A DNA stretch of 64,000 nucleotides from Streptomyces sp. JHA26 (GCF_002005565.1 NZ_BDJC01000003.1:1-64000); one strand, 5' to 3'. Shown: positions 22,975-32,385, counted from the stretch's first letter. Notes: generated by a model not told the origin, from the letters alone. A program made the numbers and translations.

Positions 22975-24342
22975 GTGGTTCTCCCGTACCAGGAAAAAAC
23001 CGTTCGCACGAGTGTCGAGCCGCTGGTCGCGGCGACTGCTCTCGCCGCGTCAGGCCTGTTCTCGACGTATGTCGTCTACGAAGCCGCGGACGGATGGTCG
23101 GTGGCCGGCGGAACAGCGGCCGAGGTCGTACTGAAACCGGACACCGTCCGATGTACGAAGGACGGCACCACCGTCGAGCGTCCCTGGCGGGGTGACCCGT
23201 TGGCCCGGGTCCGGGAATTCCTCGACGGACTGGACCTGGCCGGATGGCGAGCGTACGGCTGGAGCGCCTTCGAGCTCGCCTACGCCGTCGCCGGCCGTCC
23301 GGTCGACAACGACGTCCTGCTCCATCTCGTGGTCCCGCGAACGGAGACGCGCCTGTCCGGGAACCACGCCGTCGTGCGCGGCCTGGACCCGCAGGAGACG
23401 GCCCTCGTCGAGAAGACCCTGGCCGGCCTGGAGCCGGTGGCGGACACCCCGGGCCGACCGGTCCACGTGGACATCGAGGCCGGTGCCGACGCCTACCGCG
23501 ACTCCGTGAGCACCGTCGTGGAGCGCATACGCGCCGGTGACCTGCAGAAGGCCGTGGTCTCCCGCATCGTCCCCGTCACCTCCGACATCGACTTCCCGGC
23601 GAGCTACCTCGCCGGCCGCCGCGCCAACACCCCGGCCCGCTCCTACCTGTTGAACATGGGAGGCGTCCAGGCGCTGGGCTTCAGCCCGGAGACCGTCGTG
23701 GAGGTCGGGGCCGACGGCACCGTCTCCAGCCAGCCGCTGGCCGGCACCAGGGCCCTGACCGGCGACGCCGACGAGGACCGGCGGCTGCGCGAGAACCTCC
23801 TCGCGGACCCGAAGGAACTCCACGAGCACGCCATCTCGGTGAAGGTCGCCGTGGACGAACTCACCGGCCCCTGCAAACCGGAGACGGTGGTCGTCCAGGA
23901 GTACATGGTGATCAAGGAGCGGGGCTCCGTGCAGCACCTGGCCTCCAGGGTCGTGGGCCGGATGCCGCGGCAGGCCAGCCCCTGGGACGCCTTCGCCGCC
24001 GTCTTCCCCGCCGTCACCGCCTCGGGCGTGCCCAAGCACCCCGCGTACGACGTCATCTCGGCCGTCGAACCGCGCGAGCGCGGCCTCTACGCGGGCACGG
24101 TGATGACACTGGCCCAGGACGGCTCCATGGACGCCGCGCTCGCCCTGCGCAGCGTCTTCCGCAGCAACGGCGAGACCTGGCTGCAGGCCGGCGCCGGCAT
24201 CGTCGGACAGTCCGTGCCCGAGCGGGAACTGGAGGAGACCAGGGAGAAGCTGAGGTGTGTGGCCGGCTGTCTGGTGGCGCCCGGGAGCGAGCGCGGAGCA
24301 CAGGCGCCGGACGCCGCCCCCGAGAAGCGTCCGTACGTCTGA
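22975..24342 (+). CDS. Salicylate synthase, Irp9/MbtI type
   Basis: A 455-residue chorismate-utilising enzyme that converts chorismate to salicylate through isochorismate. The C-terminal 330 residues carry the family hallmarks: LQKAVVSRIV with the base lysine, QPLAGTRALTG, ELHEHAISVKVAVDEL, GYxG-region equivalent GLYAGTVMTL and the closing AGAGIV motif. The single protein replaces the PchA+PchB pair of pyochelin producers. GTG 22975 has AAGGAGG six bases upstream; the upstream part of the frame has no support. It is divergent from the TetR 2 operon and followed 57 bp later by the SARP gene, so the two may be co-transcribed. Confidence 0.93.
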   Translation: MVLPYQEKTVRTSVEPLVAATALAASGLFSTYVVYEAADGWSVAGGTAAEVVLKPDTVRCTKDGTTVERPWRGDPLARVREFLDGLDLAGWRAYGWSAFELAYAVAGRPVDNDVLLHLVVPRTETRLSGNHAVVRGLDPQETALVEKTLAGLEPVADTPGRPVHVDIEAGADAYRDSVSTVVERIRAGDLQKAVVSRIVPVTSDIDFPASYLAGRRANTPARSYLLNMGGVQALGFSPETVVEVGADGTVSSQPLAGTRALTGDADEDRRLRENLLADPKELHEHAISVKVAVDELTGPCKPETVVVQEYMVIKERGSVQHLASRVVGRMPRQASPWDAFAAVFPAVTASGVPKHPAYDVISAVEPRERGLYAGTVMTLAQDGSMDAALALRSVFRSNGETWLQAGAGIVGQSVPERELEETREKLRCVAGCLVAPGSERGAQAPDAAPEKRPYV

Positions 24343-24399
24343 ATCACTGGCAGAAACGGTTCGGTGACCGTGACCACGATCCCAGGAGGAGACAGGGCA

Positions 24400-26343
24400 A
24401 TGCCGATGACGGGGGAGCCCTTGAAAGTGCAGCTGCTCGGACCGGTCCGTGCCTGGCGGCACGGGAGGGAAGTCGTCCTCGGACCGCCCAAGCAGCGGGC
24501 CGTGTTCGCGTTGCTCGCCGGCCGGGCGAACGACGTCGTGAGTGTGGATCACATCATCGACGCGGTGTGGGGCGGGGACATCCCGCAGACGGCGGCCAAC
24601 GGCGTCCACACCTACGTGGCGGGACTGCGCCGGATCCTCGAACCGGAGCGCAGCAAACGGGAGAGCGGTGACCTGCTGATCTCGACCGCCGGCGGGTACG
24701 CCCTGCAGACCGACCCCGAGGCGGTCGACGCCGCGCTGTTCGCCCGCCGCCACGCCCAGGCGCGGCGCGCACGCGCGGAGGGCAGGCTCCAGGAGGCGCT
24801 GGACACCGCCGAATCCGCCCTGTCGCTGTGGCACGGGGAGGCGCACTCCGGCGTTCCCGGACCGTTCGCGGCGCTGGAACGGACGAGGCTCCAGGACCTC
24901 CGGCTCACGGCCGTCGAGGAGTGGGCCGCCGACATGCTGGCGGCGGACCGCCCCGTCGAGGCGGTCACCGTGCTGCTCGGCGCCGTGGCCGAGGAACCGC
25001 TGCGCGAGAAGCTGCGCTGGCTGCTGATGACGGCGCTGTACCGCTGCGGACGCCAGGCGCACGCCCTGGAGGTCTACACCGAGACCCGGCGGCTGCTGCG
25101 GCACGAGCTCGGCATCGATCCCAGCGCCGAACTGCGCACGCTGCACCAGCAGATCCTGACCGGCGGCCCGGCCACCTCGGGCGGGACCGCCCGCACGAGC
25201 ACCGCCACCGTGGACGACCGGGCGTCCGCCCCCGAGCCGGCCATGACCCGCATGGTGCTCACCGAGACGCCCAGGCCCGCCCAACTACCCCCGGTGGCAC
25301 GGGGATTCGTCGGACGGACCCGGGAGCTGGCGCAACTGGCCCGGCTGCTCACCGAGAACGACAGGTGGGGGGCCTCCACCCCCATCGTCGTCATCGACGG
25401 CCCGGCCGGAGTGGGCAAGAGCGCCTTCACGCTCGAACTGGCCCACCGGCTGTCGAAGCACTTCCCGGACGGGCAGCTCTACGTCGACCTGCGCGGCACG
25501 AGCATGGAGGGCCGTTCGCTGAGCGCCTCGGAGGCCCTCCTCCAAGTGCTGCGCAGCCTCGGGGTGGACGACGCCCGCATCCCCGTGGACGCGGCGAGCC
25601 GCGCGACGCTGTACCGGAGCCTGCTGCATGGCAAGCGCGTCCTCGTCATGCTCGACGACGTGCTCAGCGCCGACCAGCTGCGGCCGCTGATCCCGGGCGG
25701 CTCCTCCTGCGTGCTCAGCACCGGCCGGCAGCGCCTGGGCGGCCTCGCCGTCCGCGACGGCGCGCACCTGCTGCGGCTCGACCCGCTCGGCACCCAGGAC
25801 GCCCTGGTACTGCTCCGCTGTCTCAGCGGGGACCGGCTGCGACGTCAGGAGGCCGTGGCCAGGCGGCTGGTGGGGCTCTCCGGCGGACGGCCCCTGGCCC
25901 TGCGCATGATGGCCGAGACGCTGGCCGCCAACCCGGACGTGCCCCTGACGGCACTGGTCGAGCACTTCGCCGAGGAACACGGCCGGCTCGACCGGCTGGC
26001 GTCCGGAGGCGACGCCTCGACCAGCCTGCACGCTCTGTTCGAGACGTCGTACCAGGCACTGCCCGCCGAAGCGGCGCGGACGTTCCGGCTCCTCGGGCTC
26101 TTCAGCGACGAGCTGATCACCGTGTCGGCCACGGCCGAACTGACCGGCACCACCGAGCCGGAGGCGGCCGGCACGCTGAGGCTGCTCGCGCGCCGCCACC
26201 TGCTCGTCGAGACCGGCCGGGGCGCGTACCGGTTCCACGAGCTGATGCGGCTCTACGCGGCCGAGTGCGCCGAGCGGGAGCCGCTGACCCACCGCAGCGC
26301 CGCCGTCGCGCGTCTGCTGCAGGCGACCGCCTCGGTCGCCTGA
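24400..26343 (+). CDS. SARP family activator with NB-ARC ATPase domain
   Basis: A 647-residue regulator. Residues 6-100 form an OmpR-like winged helix (VQLLGPVRAWRHGREVVLG). A bacterial transcriptional activation (BTAD) domain runs to about 260 (RHELGIDPSAELRTLHQQIL). An NB-ARC-like ATPase with Walker A GPAGVGKSA near residue 334 follows. It is shorter than AfsR and lacks the TPR region. ATG 24400 has AGGAGGAG upstream. It is likely the pathway activator of the thiazoline cluster. The leader at 22600 contains TTCAAGG and TCGATGG heptamers 14 bp apart that could be SARP repeats, but this is weak. Confidence 0.9.
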   Translation: MPMTGEPLKVQLLGPVRAWRHGREVVLGPPKQRAVFALLAGRANDVVSVDHIIDAVWGGDIPQTAANGVHTYVAGLRRILEPERSKRESGDLLISTAGGYALQTDPEAVDAALFARRHAQARRARAEGRLQEALDTAESALSLWHGEAHSGVPGPFAALERTRLQDLRLTAVEEWAADMLAADRPVEAVTVLLGAVAEEPLREKLRWLLMTALYRCGRQAHALEVYTETRRLLRHELGIDPSAELRTLHQQILTGGPATSGGTARTSTATVDDRASAPEPAMTRMVLTETPRPAQLPPVARGFVGRTRELAQLARLLTENDRWGASTPIVVIDGPAGVGKSAFTLELAHRLSKHFPDGQLYVDLRGTSMEGRSLSASEALLQVLRSLGVDDARIPVDAASRATLYRSLLHGKRVLVMLDDVLSADQLRPLIPGGSSCVLSTGRQRLGGLAVRDGAHLLRLDPLGTQDALVLLRCLSGDRLRRQEAVARRLVGLSGGRPLALRMMAETLAANPDVPLTALVEHFAEEHGRLDRLASGGDASTSLHALFETSYQALPAEAARTFRLLGLFSDELITVSATAELTGTTEPEAAGTLRLLARRHLLVETGRGAYRFHELMRLYAAECAEREPLTHRSAAVARLLQATASVA

Positions 26344-26377
26344 GGGCCGCCCGCCGGCCCCCGCCGACCTCCGCGGC

Positions 26378-26418
26378 CGTGTGCCCCGTGACGCCCCCCC
26401 CGGGCCACGGGGCACACG
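26378..26418 (+). terminator. Terminator after the SARP gene, cluster boundary
   Basis: A 13-bp perfect stem (26378-26390 with 26406-26418) around a C-rich 15-base loop lies 35 bp downstream of the SARP stop. It separates the thiazoline cluster from the polyketide cluster. Confidence 0.85.
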
Positions 26419-26513
26419 CGTGCCCGGGGGCCGGCGACGGGGCTCCGGCGAGGCGCCGCGGGCGTTAGAGACCGTTCAGAGCATCTGTAGGCCGCTGGAG
26501 CAGAGTGGTCGCC

Positions 26514-27776
26514 ATGGACGGTAACCAGGTGGCACTGCTCCTCTTCGACCTCGCGTTCATCCTCGTCCTGGCCCAGGGACTCGGGCACCTCGCCACTCGG
26601 ATCGGACAACCGCCCGTGGTGGGCGAGATCCTCGCCGGTGTGCTCCTCGGACCGACCCTCCTCGACGGGGCGGTCGCCGACACCCTGTTCCCGCACGGGA
26701 TACGGCCGCTGCTGAGCGCGATGGCCGACGTCGGCGTCACCTTGTTCATGTTCGGAGTGGGACTGGAGATCGAACGCCGTGCGCTGCGCGGCCGGGGGCG
26801 GATGGCCGCGGCCGTCAGCCTCGGATCGACGGCGGTGCCGTTCGCCCTCGGCACCGGACTCGGCTTCCTCCTGCTGCGGAACCACGAGACCGACCAGAAG
26901 GCCGCGTTCGTCGTCTTCATGGGCCTGGCCGTGTCCGTGACGGCCTTCCCCGTACTGGCGAGGATCCTCTCCGACCGACGGCTCGCCACCACCACGCTCG
27001 GCGGCATCGCGCTGGCCTCCGCGGCCCTCGTGGACATCGTCGCCTGGGTCGCCCTGGCCGGGGTGCAGGCCGCGGTCGGAGACGGAGGCGCCCACTGGCG
27101 GTTGGTCCTCGTGATCCCGTTCGTCCTGGTGCTCGTCCTGGTCGTACGCCCCTGGCTGCGCCGCCGCACGCTCCCGGGCGACGGCCACGGGCCCGTGGCG
27201 TCCTGGTGGTACGCGCTGGTGCTGATCGGCGCCCTGCTCTGCGGCGCGGCGACCGAGGCCATGGGCATGCACTACATCTTCGGTGCCTTCCTCTTCGGCC
27301 TGGTCATGCCGAGCGAGGGCGCGGACCGGCTGCGCGCCGACCTCATGCAGCGCACCCGCACCGTGACCTCCGTACTCCTTCCCGTCTACTTCGTCGTCGC
27401 CGGACTCAAGGTGGACCTCGGGGGGTTCGGCTGGGCGCAGTCCGCCGAACTGGCCGCCGTCCTGCTGGTCGCCATGCTCGGCAAGTTCGGCGGGACGTAC
27501 CTGGGCGCCCGCAGCACGGGGCTGCCCGCCAGGGCCGCCACGGCGCTCGCCGCGCTGATGAACACCCGCGGCCTCACCGAGCTGGTCATCCTCGGCGTCG
27601 GCCTCCAGGCCGGGCTGCTCGACGGCGGGCTGTACTCCCTGCTGGTCGTCATGGCCCTGGTAACCACGGCGATGACCGGTCCCGTGCTGACCCGGACCTA
27701 CGCGAAGCCCGTGATCGTGCCGGAGACCACGCCCGAGCCGTCCGACCGCTCCCCCTCCGTCACCCCCGCCGCGTAG
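26514..27776 (+). CDS. CPA2 family cation:proton antiporter
   Basis: A 420-residue membrane protein with about 12 hydrophobic segments and the KefB/NapA-type N-terminus (GQPPVVGEILAGVLLGP). It is a monovalent cation/proton antiporter by family, without the C-terminal RCK domain of KefB. Such antiporters occur in several antibiotic clusters, where an export or pH role is guessed. It is the first gene of the 16-gene polyketide region. ATG 26514 is chosen; GTG 26505 sits 4 bases after GGAG and is an alternative. A weak promoter candidate (TTAGAG, 17 bp, TAGGCC) lies at 26465-26493. Confidence 0.85.
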   Translation: MDGNQVALLLFDLAFILVLAQGLGHLATRIGQPPVVGEILAGVLLGPTLLDGAVADTLFPHGIRPLLSAMADVGVTLFMFGVGLEIERRALRGRGRMAAAVSLGSTAVPFALGTGLGFLLLRNHETDQKAAFVVFMGLAVSVTAFPVLARILSDRRLATTTLGGIALASAALVDIVAWVALAGVQAAVGDGGAHWRLVLVIPFVLVLVLVVRPWLRRRTLPGDGHGPVASWWYALVLIGALLCGAATEAMGMHYIFGAFLFGLVMPSEGADRLRADLMQRTRTVTSVLLPVYFVVAGLKVDLGGFGWAQSAELAAVLLVAMLGKFGGTYLGARSTGLPARAATALAALMNTRGLTELVILGVGLQAGLLDGGLYSLLVVMALVTTAMTGPVLTRTYAKPVIVPETTPEPSDRSPSVTPAA

Positions 27777-27811
27777 CGGCGACGGGACAAGGACCAGAAG
27801 GAGACGCAGAC

Positions 27812-29113
27812 ATGCTCTCGGCCGAACTCCGGGAACCAGCCGGCCCCGGCACCCGCCGCCGGGGCCACCCGGCCGGGGCGGACCGGACGCTCGACGGACT
27901 CTTCACCCGGGCCGCCCGGCGCCACCCGCGGGCCGTCGCGGTACGCGAGGGGCCGTACACCCTCTCGTACGGCAAGGCCGACCTCCTCGCCGCCCGGCTC
28001 GCCACGGCGCTGCTGAGCGCCGAGGTGCAGCTGGGGGACCCGGTCGTCGTGCACTGCGCCGGCCACCGGCAGGCGCTCGTGGCCCACCTGGCGGTCATGA
28101 AGGCGGGCGGGGTCTGCGTCCCCGTGCCCCGCGACCTGCCCGCCGGACAGACCCGCCGGATCGCCGTCGTCAGCGGCGCCGACACGGTGCTGTGCGGCCG
28201 CGCGACCCGGGAGGCGTGGGAGCACGACCGCTGCCGGCAGCGGTTCGTCCTGGACGACCCCGAGCTGTGGAAGCGGCTCGGGGCGCGCCCCGTCGACCGG
28301 GCGCTGCCGCGCTCCGCACCCGCCGAGCCCGCCTACCTGCTGGCGGCCGAGGAGGGCGGGGCGTGGAACTCGGGACATCTCGTGGACCACAGGGCGTGGC
28401 TCCTGGCGATGGCCGCCAGGTCCGCGCAGATCCGCCCCACCGACCGGACGGTCGTCGTCGCCGAACACCCCACCGGGCCGGCCACCCTGTCCGCGATGTG
28501 GTGGACCTTCGGCTCGGCCGGCACCCTGCACGCGCGGCCGGGCGGCCCCGTCGCGGGCCTCGACGGGGCCGTCGTGGTGTACGACTCGCAGGAGTACGCG
28601 CGGGTGCTCGACGACCTGGCGCAAGAACCCCGCCCGCCGCGGCCCCGGCAGGTCCTCCTCGTGGGAGCCCCGTGCACGCCCGAACTGGTGGCCCGGCACG
28701 TCGACGTCCTGCCCACCACGGCCCTGCGCGCCGAGTTCGCGCCCGGCGGGAGCGTGCTGCCGTGGGCGGTGAGCACGTACCCGGCGGGACAGGACGCGCT
28801 CTGCGGCGACAGCCCGGTGATCGGGGCGGCCCCCGGTGTGCGGCTGAGCGTGCGCGACGCCCTGGGGGAGGACCTCCGCACCGGGCAGGCGGGGGAGGTG
28901 TGCGCCCGGGGGCGGACCCTGCCCTTCGACGTCATCGGTGACAGCCCCGTCCCCGGCCGCGGGGGAGCCCTCCTGCGTTCCGGCTTCGCCGGACGGCGGA
29001 GCCCGGACGGGGGCGTCGTGCTCACGGGCCTCGGCGGCGCGGGCACCCGTCGGGACCGCGCGGGCGAGGAGGGCGACGAGGCCGCAGTCCGACGGGCCGC
29101 GGCCTCCGCGTGA
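27812..29113 (+). CDS. Degenerate adenylate-forming enzyme (AMP-binding remnant)
   Basis: A 433-residue protein with the overall shape of an adenylating enzyme N-terminal domain: an opening like LFTRAARRHPRAVAVREG, the ALLSAEVQLGDPVVVH segment, GQAGEVCARG and a distorted LRSGFAGRR where YRTGD is expected. The ATP P-loop (normally YTSGTTGxPKG) is replaced by LLAAEEGGAWNSGH, and the C-terminal subdomain with the catalytic lysine is missing. It is unlikely to adenylate anything. It could be a relic of a starter-unit ligase made redundant by the loading domain of VemG, or a binding protein. ATG 27812 has a strong GAAGGAG site, so it is still translated. Confidence 0.75.
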   Translation: MLSAELREPAGPGTRRRGHPAGADRTLDGLFTRAARRHPRAVAVREGPYTLSYGKADLLAARLATALLSAEVQLGDPVVVHCAGHRQALVAHLAVMKAGGVCVPVPRDLPAGQTRRIAVVSGADTVLCGRATREAWEHDRCRQRFVLDDPELWKRLGARPVDRALPRSAPAEPAYLLAAEEGGAWNSGHLVDHRAWLLAMAARSAQIRPTDRTVVVAEHPTGPATLSAMWWTFGSAGTLHARPGGPVAGLDGAVVVYDSQEYARVLDDLAQEPRPPRPRQVLLVGAPCTPELVARHVDVLPTTALRAEFAPGGSVLPWAVSTYPAGQDALCGDSPVIGAAPGVRLSVRDALGEDLRTGQAGEVCARGRTLPFDVIGDSPVPGRGGALLRSGFAGRRSPDGGVVLTGLGGAGTRRDRAGEEGDEAAVRRAAASA

Positions 29114-29156
29114 TGCGGGTCGGCTCGCCGGTCCGGACCGTGATCCACATCGACGA

Positions 29157-29207
29157 CGGCGTCGCCGGCCGGGACGGTGCTCAGCACCGTCCCGGCCGGC
29201 GACGCCG
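29157..29207. terminator. Bidirectional terminator, 25-bp perfect inverted repeat
   Basis: Bases 29157-29181 pair with 29183-29207. It lies between the convergent AMP-binding remnant (+) and the ThDP decarboxylase (-). Confidence 0.88.
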
Positions 29208-29258
29208 CAGCTTCTTTCTGACGTTCCGGTGGTTTTCCCCCACGCGTCCGCGCACCGG

Positions 29259-30995
29259 TCAGACGCCGCCGGCGTGGCTCGTGACGGGGACGTCGATGAG
29301 GACGGGCTCCGTTCCCGCGGCGGCGCGCGCCACGGCCTCGGCGAGGTGGTCCGTCGAGCGGGCCCGTACCGCGGTGATGCCGAAGAACTCGGCGACACGG
29401 GTGAAGTCGAGTTCCGGCGGTGCGAGATCCAGGCCGTCGGGACCGCCCGGCGTTCCGCCCCCGAGGCCCAGCAGGTCCGTGGCGGGCGTCAGGTCGAGCC
29501 GGGGCGGCGTGAGTTCCAGGCCGCCGGCGCCGCGGCGGGCGGCCCGGCTCCGTCGACGCCGGGCGGCCGTCTCCTTCAGGGTGCGGTACTCGCCGTTGTT
29601 CATCACCACGAAGGTGACCGGGACGCGGTAGTGAGCGGCGCTCCACAGCCCCTGGAGCCCGAAGAGGGTGCAGCCGTCGCCGAGCACGGCGACCACCGGG
29701 CGGCTGGGATCCCCCATCCGGGAGCCGATCGCCGCACCGATGCCGGAGCCGAGTCCGCCGCCCACCGTGTGGACGTAGGAACGGGGACGCTCCAGCGGCA
29801 GGACGCTGCGCAGCAGCAGCCCGCTGGTGATCGCCTCCTCCACCACGACGGAGTCCGCCGGGAGCCCCGAGACGACGGCGTGCACGGCGGCCAGCGGGTC
29901 CATCGGGGCGTCGCCGTACCCCGCCAGCGCGCGCTCGCGCACCCGCGCCCGGGCGGCCTCGTGCACCGGGCCGATCGCCCGGATGCGCGACGGCGCCTGC
30001 GGCACCTTCCCGGTGAGCTGCGAGGCGAGCGCCGCGAGCGTGGCCCGGATCCCGCCGACCAGACCGAGCGCGACGGGGAAGGTCCGCCCCGGTTCGCCCG
30101 GGTCGCTGTCGAGCTGGATGACGTCGGTGCCGGCCGGGATCGGCGAACCGGGTTCGTAGTGGTGCGCCATGAACGCCCGGGTGCCGGCGATGAGCACCAC
30201 GTCGTGGCCCTCGAGAGCGGCCCGGATCGCCGAGTGGCGGGCGTCGAGCATGCCCGCGTGGAGCGGGTGCGCGGTGGGGAAGTCCACGCCGTCGTGCATC
30301 GGCTGGTGGAAGACGGCCGCCCCGGTCGCCTCGGCGAGTGCCACCAGCTCGGCCACGGCGCCGTCGCGTCCCACCCCGTCGCCGGCGACGATCCCCGGTC
30401 GCTTCGCGACGGCGAGCCGTTCGGCGGCCTCCGGCCATCCGGCGGCGGGACCGAGGCCGCCGAGCCGGGACCTCGGCGCGGGCGGGGCGACCGGCGTCTC
30501 CTCCTCCAGCAGATCCATCGGGATCGAGAGGAAGACCGGGCCCGCGGGCGGCTGGACGGCCAGCGCGAAGGCCCGGCGGAGCATGGCCGTGAGGTCATGG
30601 GCGTGCTGGACGTCGAAGGTGTGCTTGACCGCCGCCCGGGCGATCCCCACCAGGTCACCGGAGAGCATGGGGTCCTGCGCCAGGTGGCGGCGGTCCTGCT
30701 GTCCCGCGGTCACCACCAGCGGCGTACGCGACCGGCCGGCGTTGAGGAGCCCGACCATGCCGTTGGCGAGCCCGGCGGCGATGTGCAGGCTGACGAAGGC
30801 GGGGCGGCCGGTGGCCCGGGCGTACCCGTCGGCCATCGCGACCACGGAGGCCTCCTGGACCCCCAGGACGTACTGGAGGTCGGGAGCCGCCGTGACCGCC
30901 TCGACGAAGGGGAGTTCCGTCGTGCCCGGGTTGCCGAAGACCCGGGTCACGCCTTCGTCGCGCAGCACCTCCAGCATCGCGTCGACGGGCTTCAC
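29259..30995 (-). CDS. ThDP-dependent benzoylformate decarboxylase-like enzyme
   Basis: A 578-residue thiamine-diphosphate enzyme. The N-terminal part has FGNPGTTELPF with the conserved Glu, and the C-terminal part has the ThDP motif LGDG...VVMNNGEYR. Closest in pattern to benzoylformate decarboxylase, it should convert 3,5-dihydroxyphenylglyoxylate (from DpgC) to 3,5-dihydroxybenzaldehyde and CO2. Its GTG overlaps the dpgC stop (GTGA). An insert of roughly 40 residues after NNGEYRTLKE contains two copies of a 12-residue unit (LELTPPRLDLTP and LDLAPPELDFTR), unlike the family. The gene closes the operon dpgA-dpgB-dpgC-decarboxylase. Confidence 0.87.
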   Translation of the reverse strand: MKPVDAMLEVLRDEGVTRVFGNPGTTELPFVEAVTAAPDLQYVLGVQEASVVAMADGYARATGRPAFVSLHIAAGLANGMVGLLNAGRSRTPLVVTAGQQDRRHLAQDPMLSGDLVGIARAAVKHTFDVQHAHDLTAMLRRAFALAVQPPAGPVFLSIPMDLLEEETPVAPPAPRSRLGGLGPAAGWPEAAERLAVAKRPGIVAGDGVGRDGAVAELVALAEATGAAVFHQPMHDGVDFPTAHPLHAGMLDARHSAIRAALEGHDVVLIAGTRAFMAHHYEPGSPIPAGTDVIQLDSDPGEPGRTFPVALGLVGGIRATLAALASQLTGKVPQAPSRIRAIGPVHEAARARVRERALAGYGDAPMDPLAAVHAVVSGLPADSVVVEEAITSGLLLRSVLPLERPRSYVHTVGGGLGSGIGAAIGSRMGDPSRPVVAVLGDGCTLFGLQGLWSAAHYRVPVTFVVMNNGEYRTLKETAARRRRSRAARRGAGGLELTPPRLDLTPATDLLGLGGGTPGGPDGLDLAPPELDFTRVAEFFGITAVRARSTDHLAEAVARAAAGTEPVLIDVPVTSHAGGV

Positions 30996-32359
30996 GAGCC
31001 GCTCCCCGTCCGCCGCTCCGGGGACGTGCCGGCGCTGAACCGGTCCACCTTGTCGATGACGTCGGCGCTGTACAGCCGTAGCGCCTGTTCCAGCGCGAAC
31101 TCGGCGGCGTAGGCGCGGAGGTGGTCCATCGGCTCCTCGGCGACGTTGATCATGTGCCGGTTCGGGACCACGGCCGGGCTCGCCAGGCGGGCGACCGCCG
31201 CCTCGATGCTCGCGTCCATCAGCCTGGGGTCGACCACCTCGTCGCAGACGGCCCCCGCCTCCGGCTCGCGCGCCCAGAGCTTGCGGCCGGAGAGGATGAC
31301 CTGCCGCGACAGCCGCCCGCCCGCGAGCGCGGTCAGCCTGAGGTTGGCCATGCCCGGCACGATGCCCTCCTGGGCCGCCGGAAGGCTGAAGTAGGAGTCG
31401 GCGGCGGCGACGACGTGATCGACGGCGAACAGCATCTGCATGCCGCCGCCGATCGCGAAGCTGTCGACCGCGGCCACCCACGGCTTCTCCACCAGGGGCC
31501 GCGGCCATGCGTCGTCGACCCGGACGCCGCGGATCAGCTTGTGGAGGTGGCCGAGTTCGCGGCGGAGCAGGAAGTCCACGAACGAGATCCGGCCCTGGTG
31601 CAGGTCGACCAGGTTGATCCCGGCGCAGAAGACCCGGCGGCCCTGGTAGCGCGGGTGGGTCATCTTCCCGCCGCGCAACACCCCCACCTCGACGCGGTCG
31701 TCGAGCAGGGCGAGGTCGACGGCCGTCTCCAGGTCGTCCACGAGCTGGTTGTCCTCGGCGTTGAGGAAACGGCCGTTGCAGAGGGTGATGTGGGCCGCCC
31801 GGTCGACGCGTTCCAGCCGTACGGTGCCCAGGTCGAGGCTCCCCGTCCGGTCGAACTCGCCCAGCAGCGAGCGGGCGCGCCGGGTGGGCCGCAGCAGGGC
31901 GTGCATCAGATGAGGGCCGGCCTGCGGCGACCGCAGCACCCAGTGGAAGAAGATGCCCTGGTCGATCTCCCGTCCGTCCTTGTCGGCCTGCGTGGCGCAC
32001 GCGCGTTCCGCCGCCATCTGCGCCTCGGTCGGGGTGAGGCCGGGAAAGGCCTCGGACGCGGCCGTCACCAGTTCGGACAGCGAGCGCTGCTCCCGCAGGC
32101 CCCCGGTCAGCTCGTGGTAGACCCGCTCGGCGTGCAGTTCCAGGAACGCGCTGCGCACCCGCCGCTGGTCGTCGATGACCTCGGCGGCGAGCTGCTGCTG
32201 GCCGGGATTCCGCCCGGGCTTGGCCGGGAGTTCCGCGAGCAGCTTCTCGGCCTCGGCCGTGTACGTCATCAGGGCGTTGGCGTCGGCCAGCAGGGAGCCG
32301 CTGAGGACCGGTGTCCGCGCGGACCACCGCGCCGGGCCCGCCACGGGACGCGCCGTCAT
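30992..32359 (-). CDS. dpgC: 3,5-dihydroxyphenylacetyl-CoA dioxygenase DpgC
   Basis: A 455-residue crotonase-fold enzyme with a long N-terminal helical domain, as in DpgC, which oxidises 3,5-dihydroxyphenylacetyl-CoA with O2 to 3,5-dihydroxyphenylglyoxylate without metal or cofactor. The crotonase core is at about 190-400 (VFCAGINLVDLHQG; SFAIGGGMQMLFAVDHVVAA; QEGIVPGMANLRL). I chose ATG 32359, which follows AAGGAG at 9 bases. ATG 32386 overlaps the dpgB stop but has no comparable site. In glycopeptide clusters the product is transaminated to dihydroxyphenylglycine; no aminotransferase is present here, and a decarboxylase follows instead. Confidence 0.92.
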   Translation of the reverse strand: MTARPVAGPARWSARTPVLSGSLLADANALMTYTAEAEKLLAELPAKPGRNPGQQQLAAEVIDDQRRVRSAFLELHAERVYHELTGGLREQRSLSELVTAASEAFPGLTPTEAQMAAERACATQADKDGREIDQGIFFHWVLRSPQAGPHLMHALLRPTRRARSLLGEFDRTGSLDLGTVRLERVDRAAHITLCNGRFLNAEDNQLVDDLETAVDLALLDDRVEVGVLRGGKMTHPRYQGRRVFCAGINLVDLHQGRISFVDFLLRRELGHLHKLIRGVRVDDAWPRPLVEKPWVAAVDSFAIGGGMQMLFAVDHVVAAADSYFSLPAAQEGIVPGMANLRLTALAGGRLSRQVILSGRKLWAREPEAGAVCDEVVDPRLMDASIEAAVARLASPAVVPNRHMINVAEEPMDHLRAYAAEFALEQALRLYSADVIDKVDRFSAGTSPERRTGSGS

Positions 32360-32385
32360 GTTCCCCGCTCCTTCCGTGCCGCTCA

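Noticed and set aside
26465..26493. Promoter of the antiporter gene (TTAGAG, 17 bp, TAGGCC)
   Set aside because: Mentioned with the gene only; both hexamers are poor and nothing else supports it.
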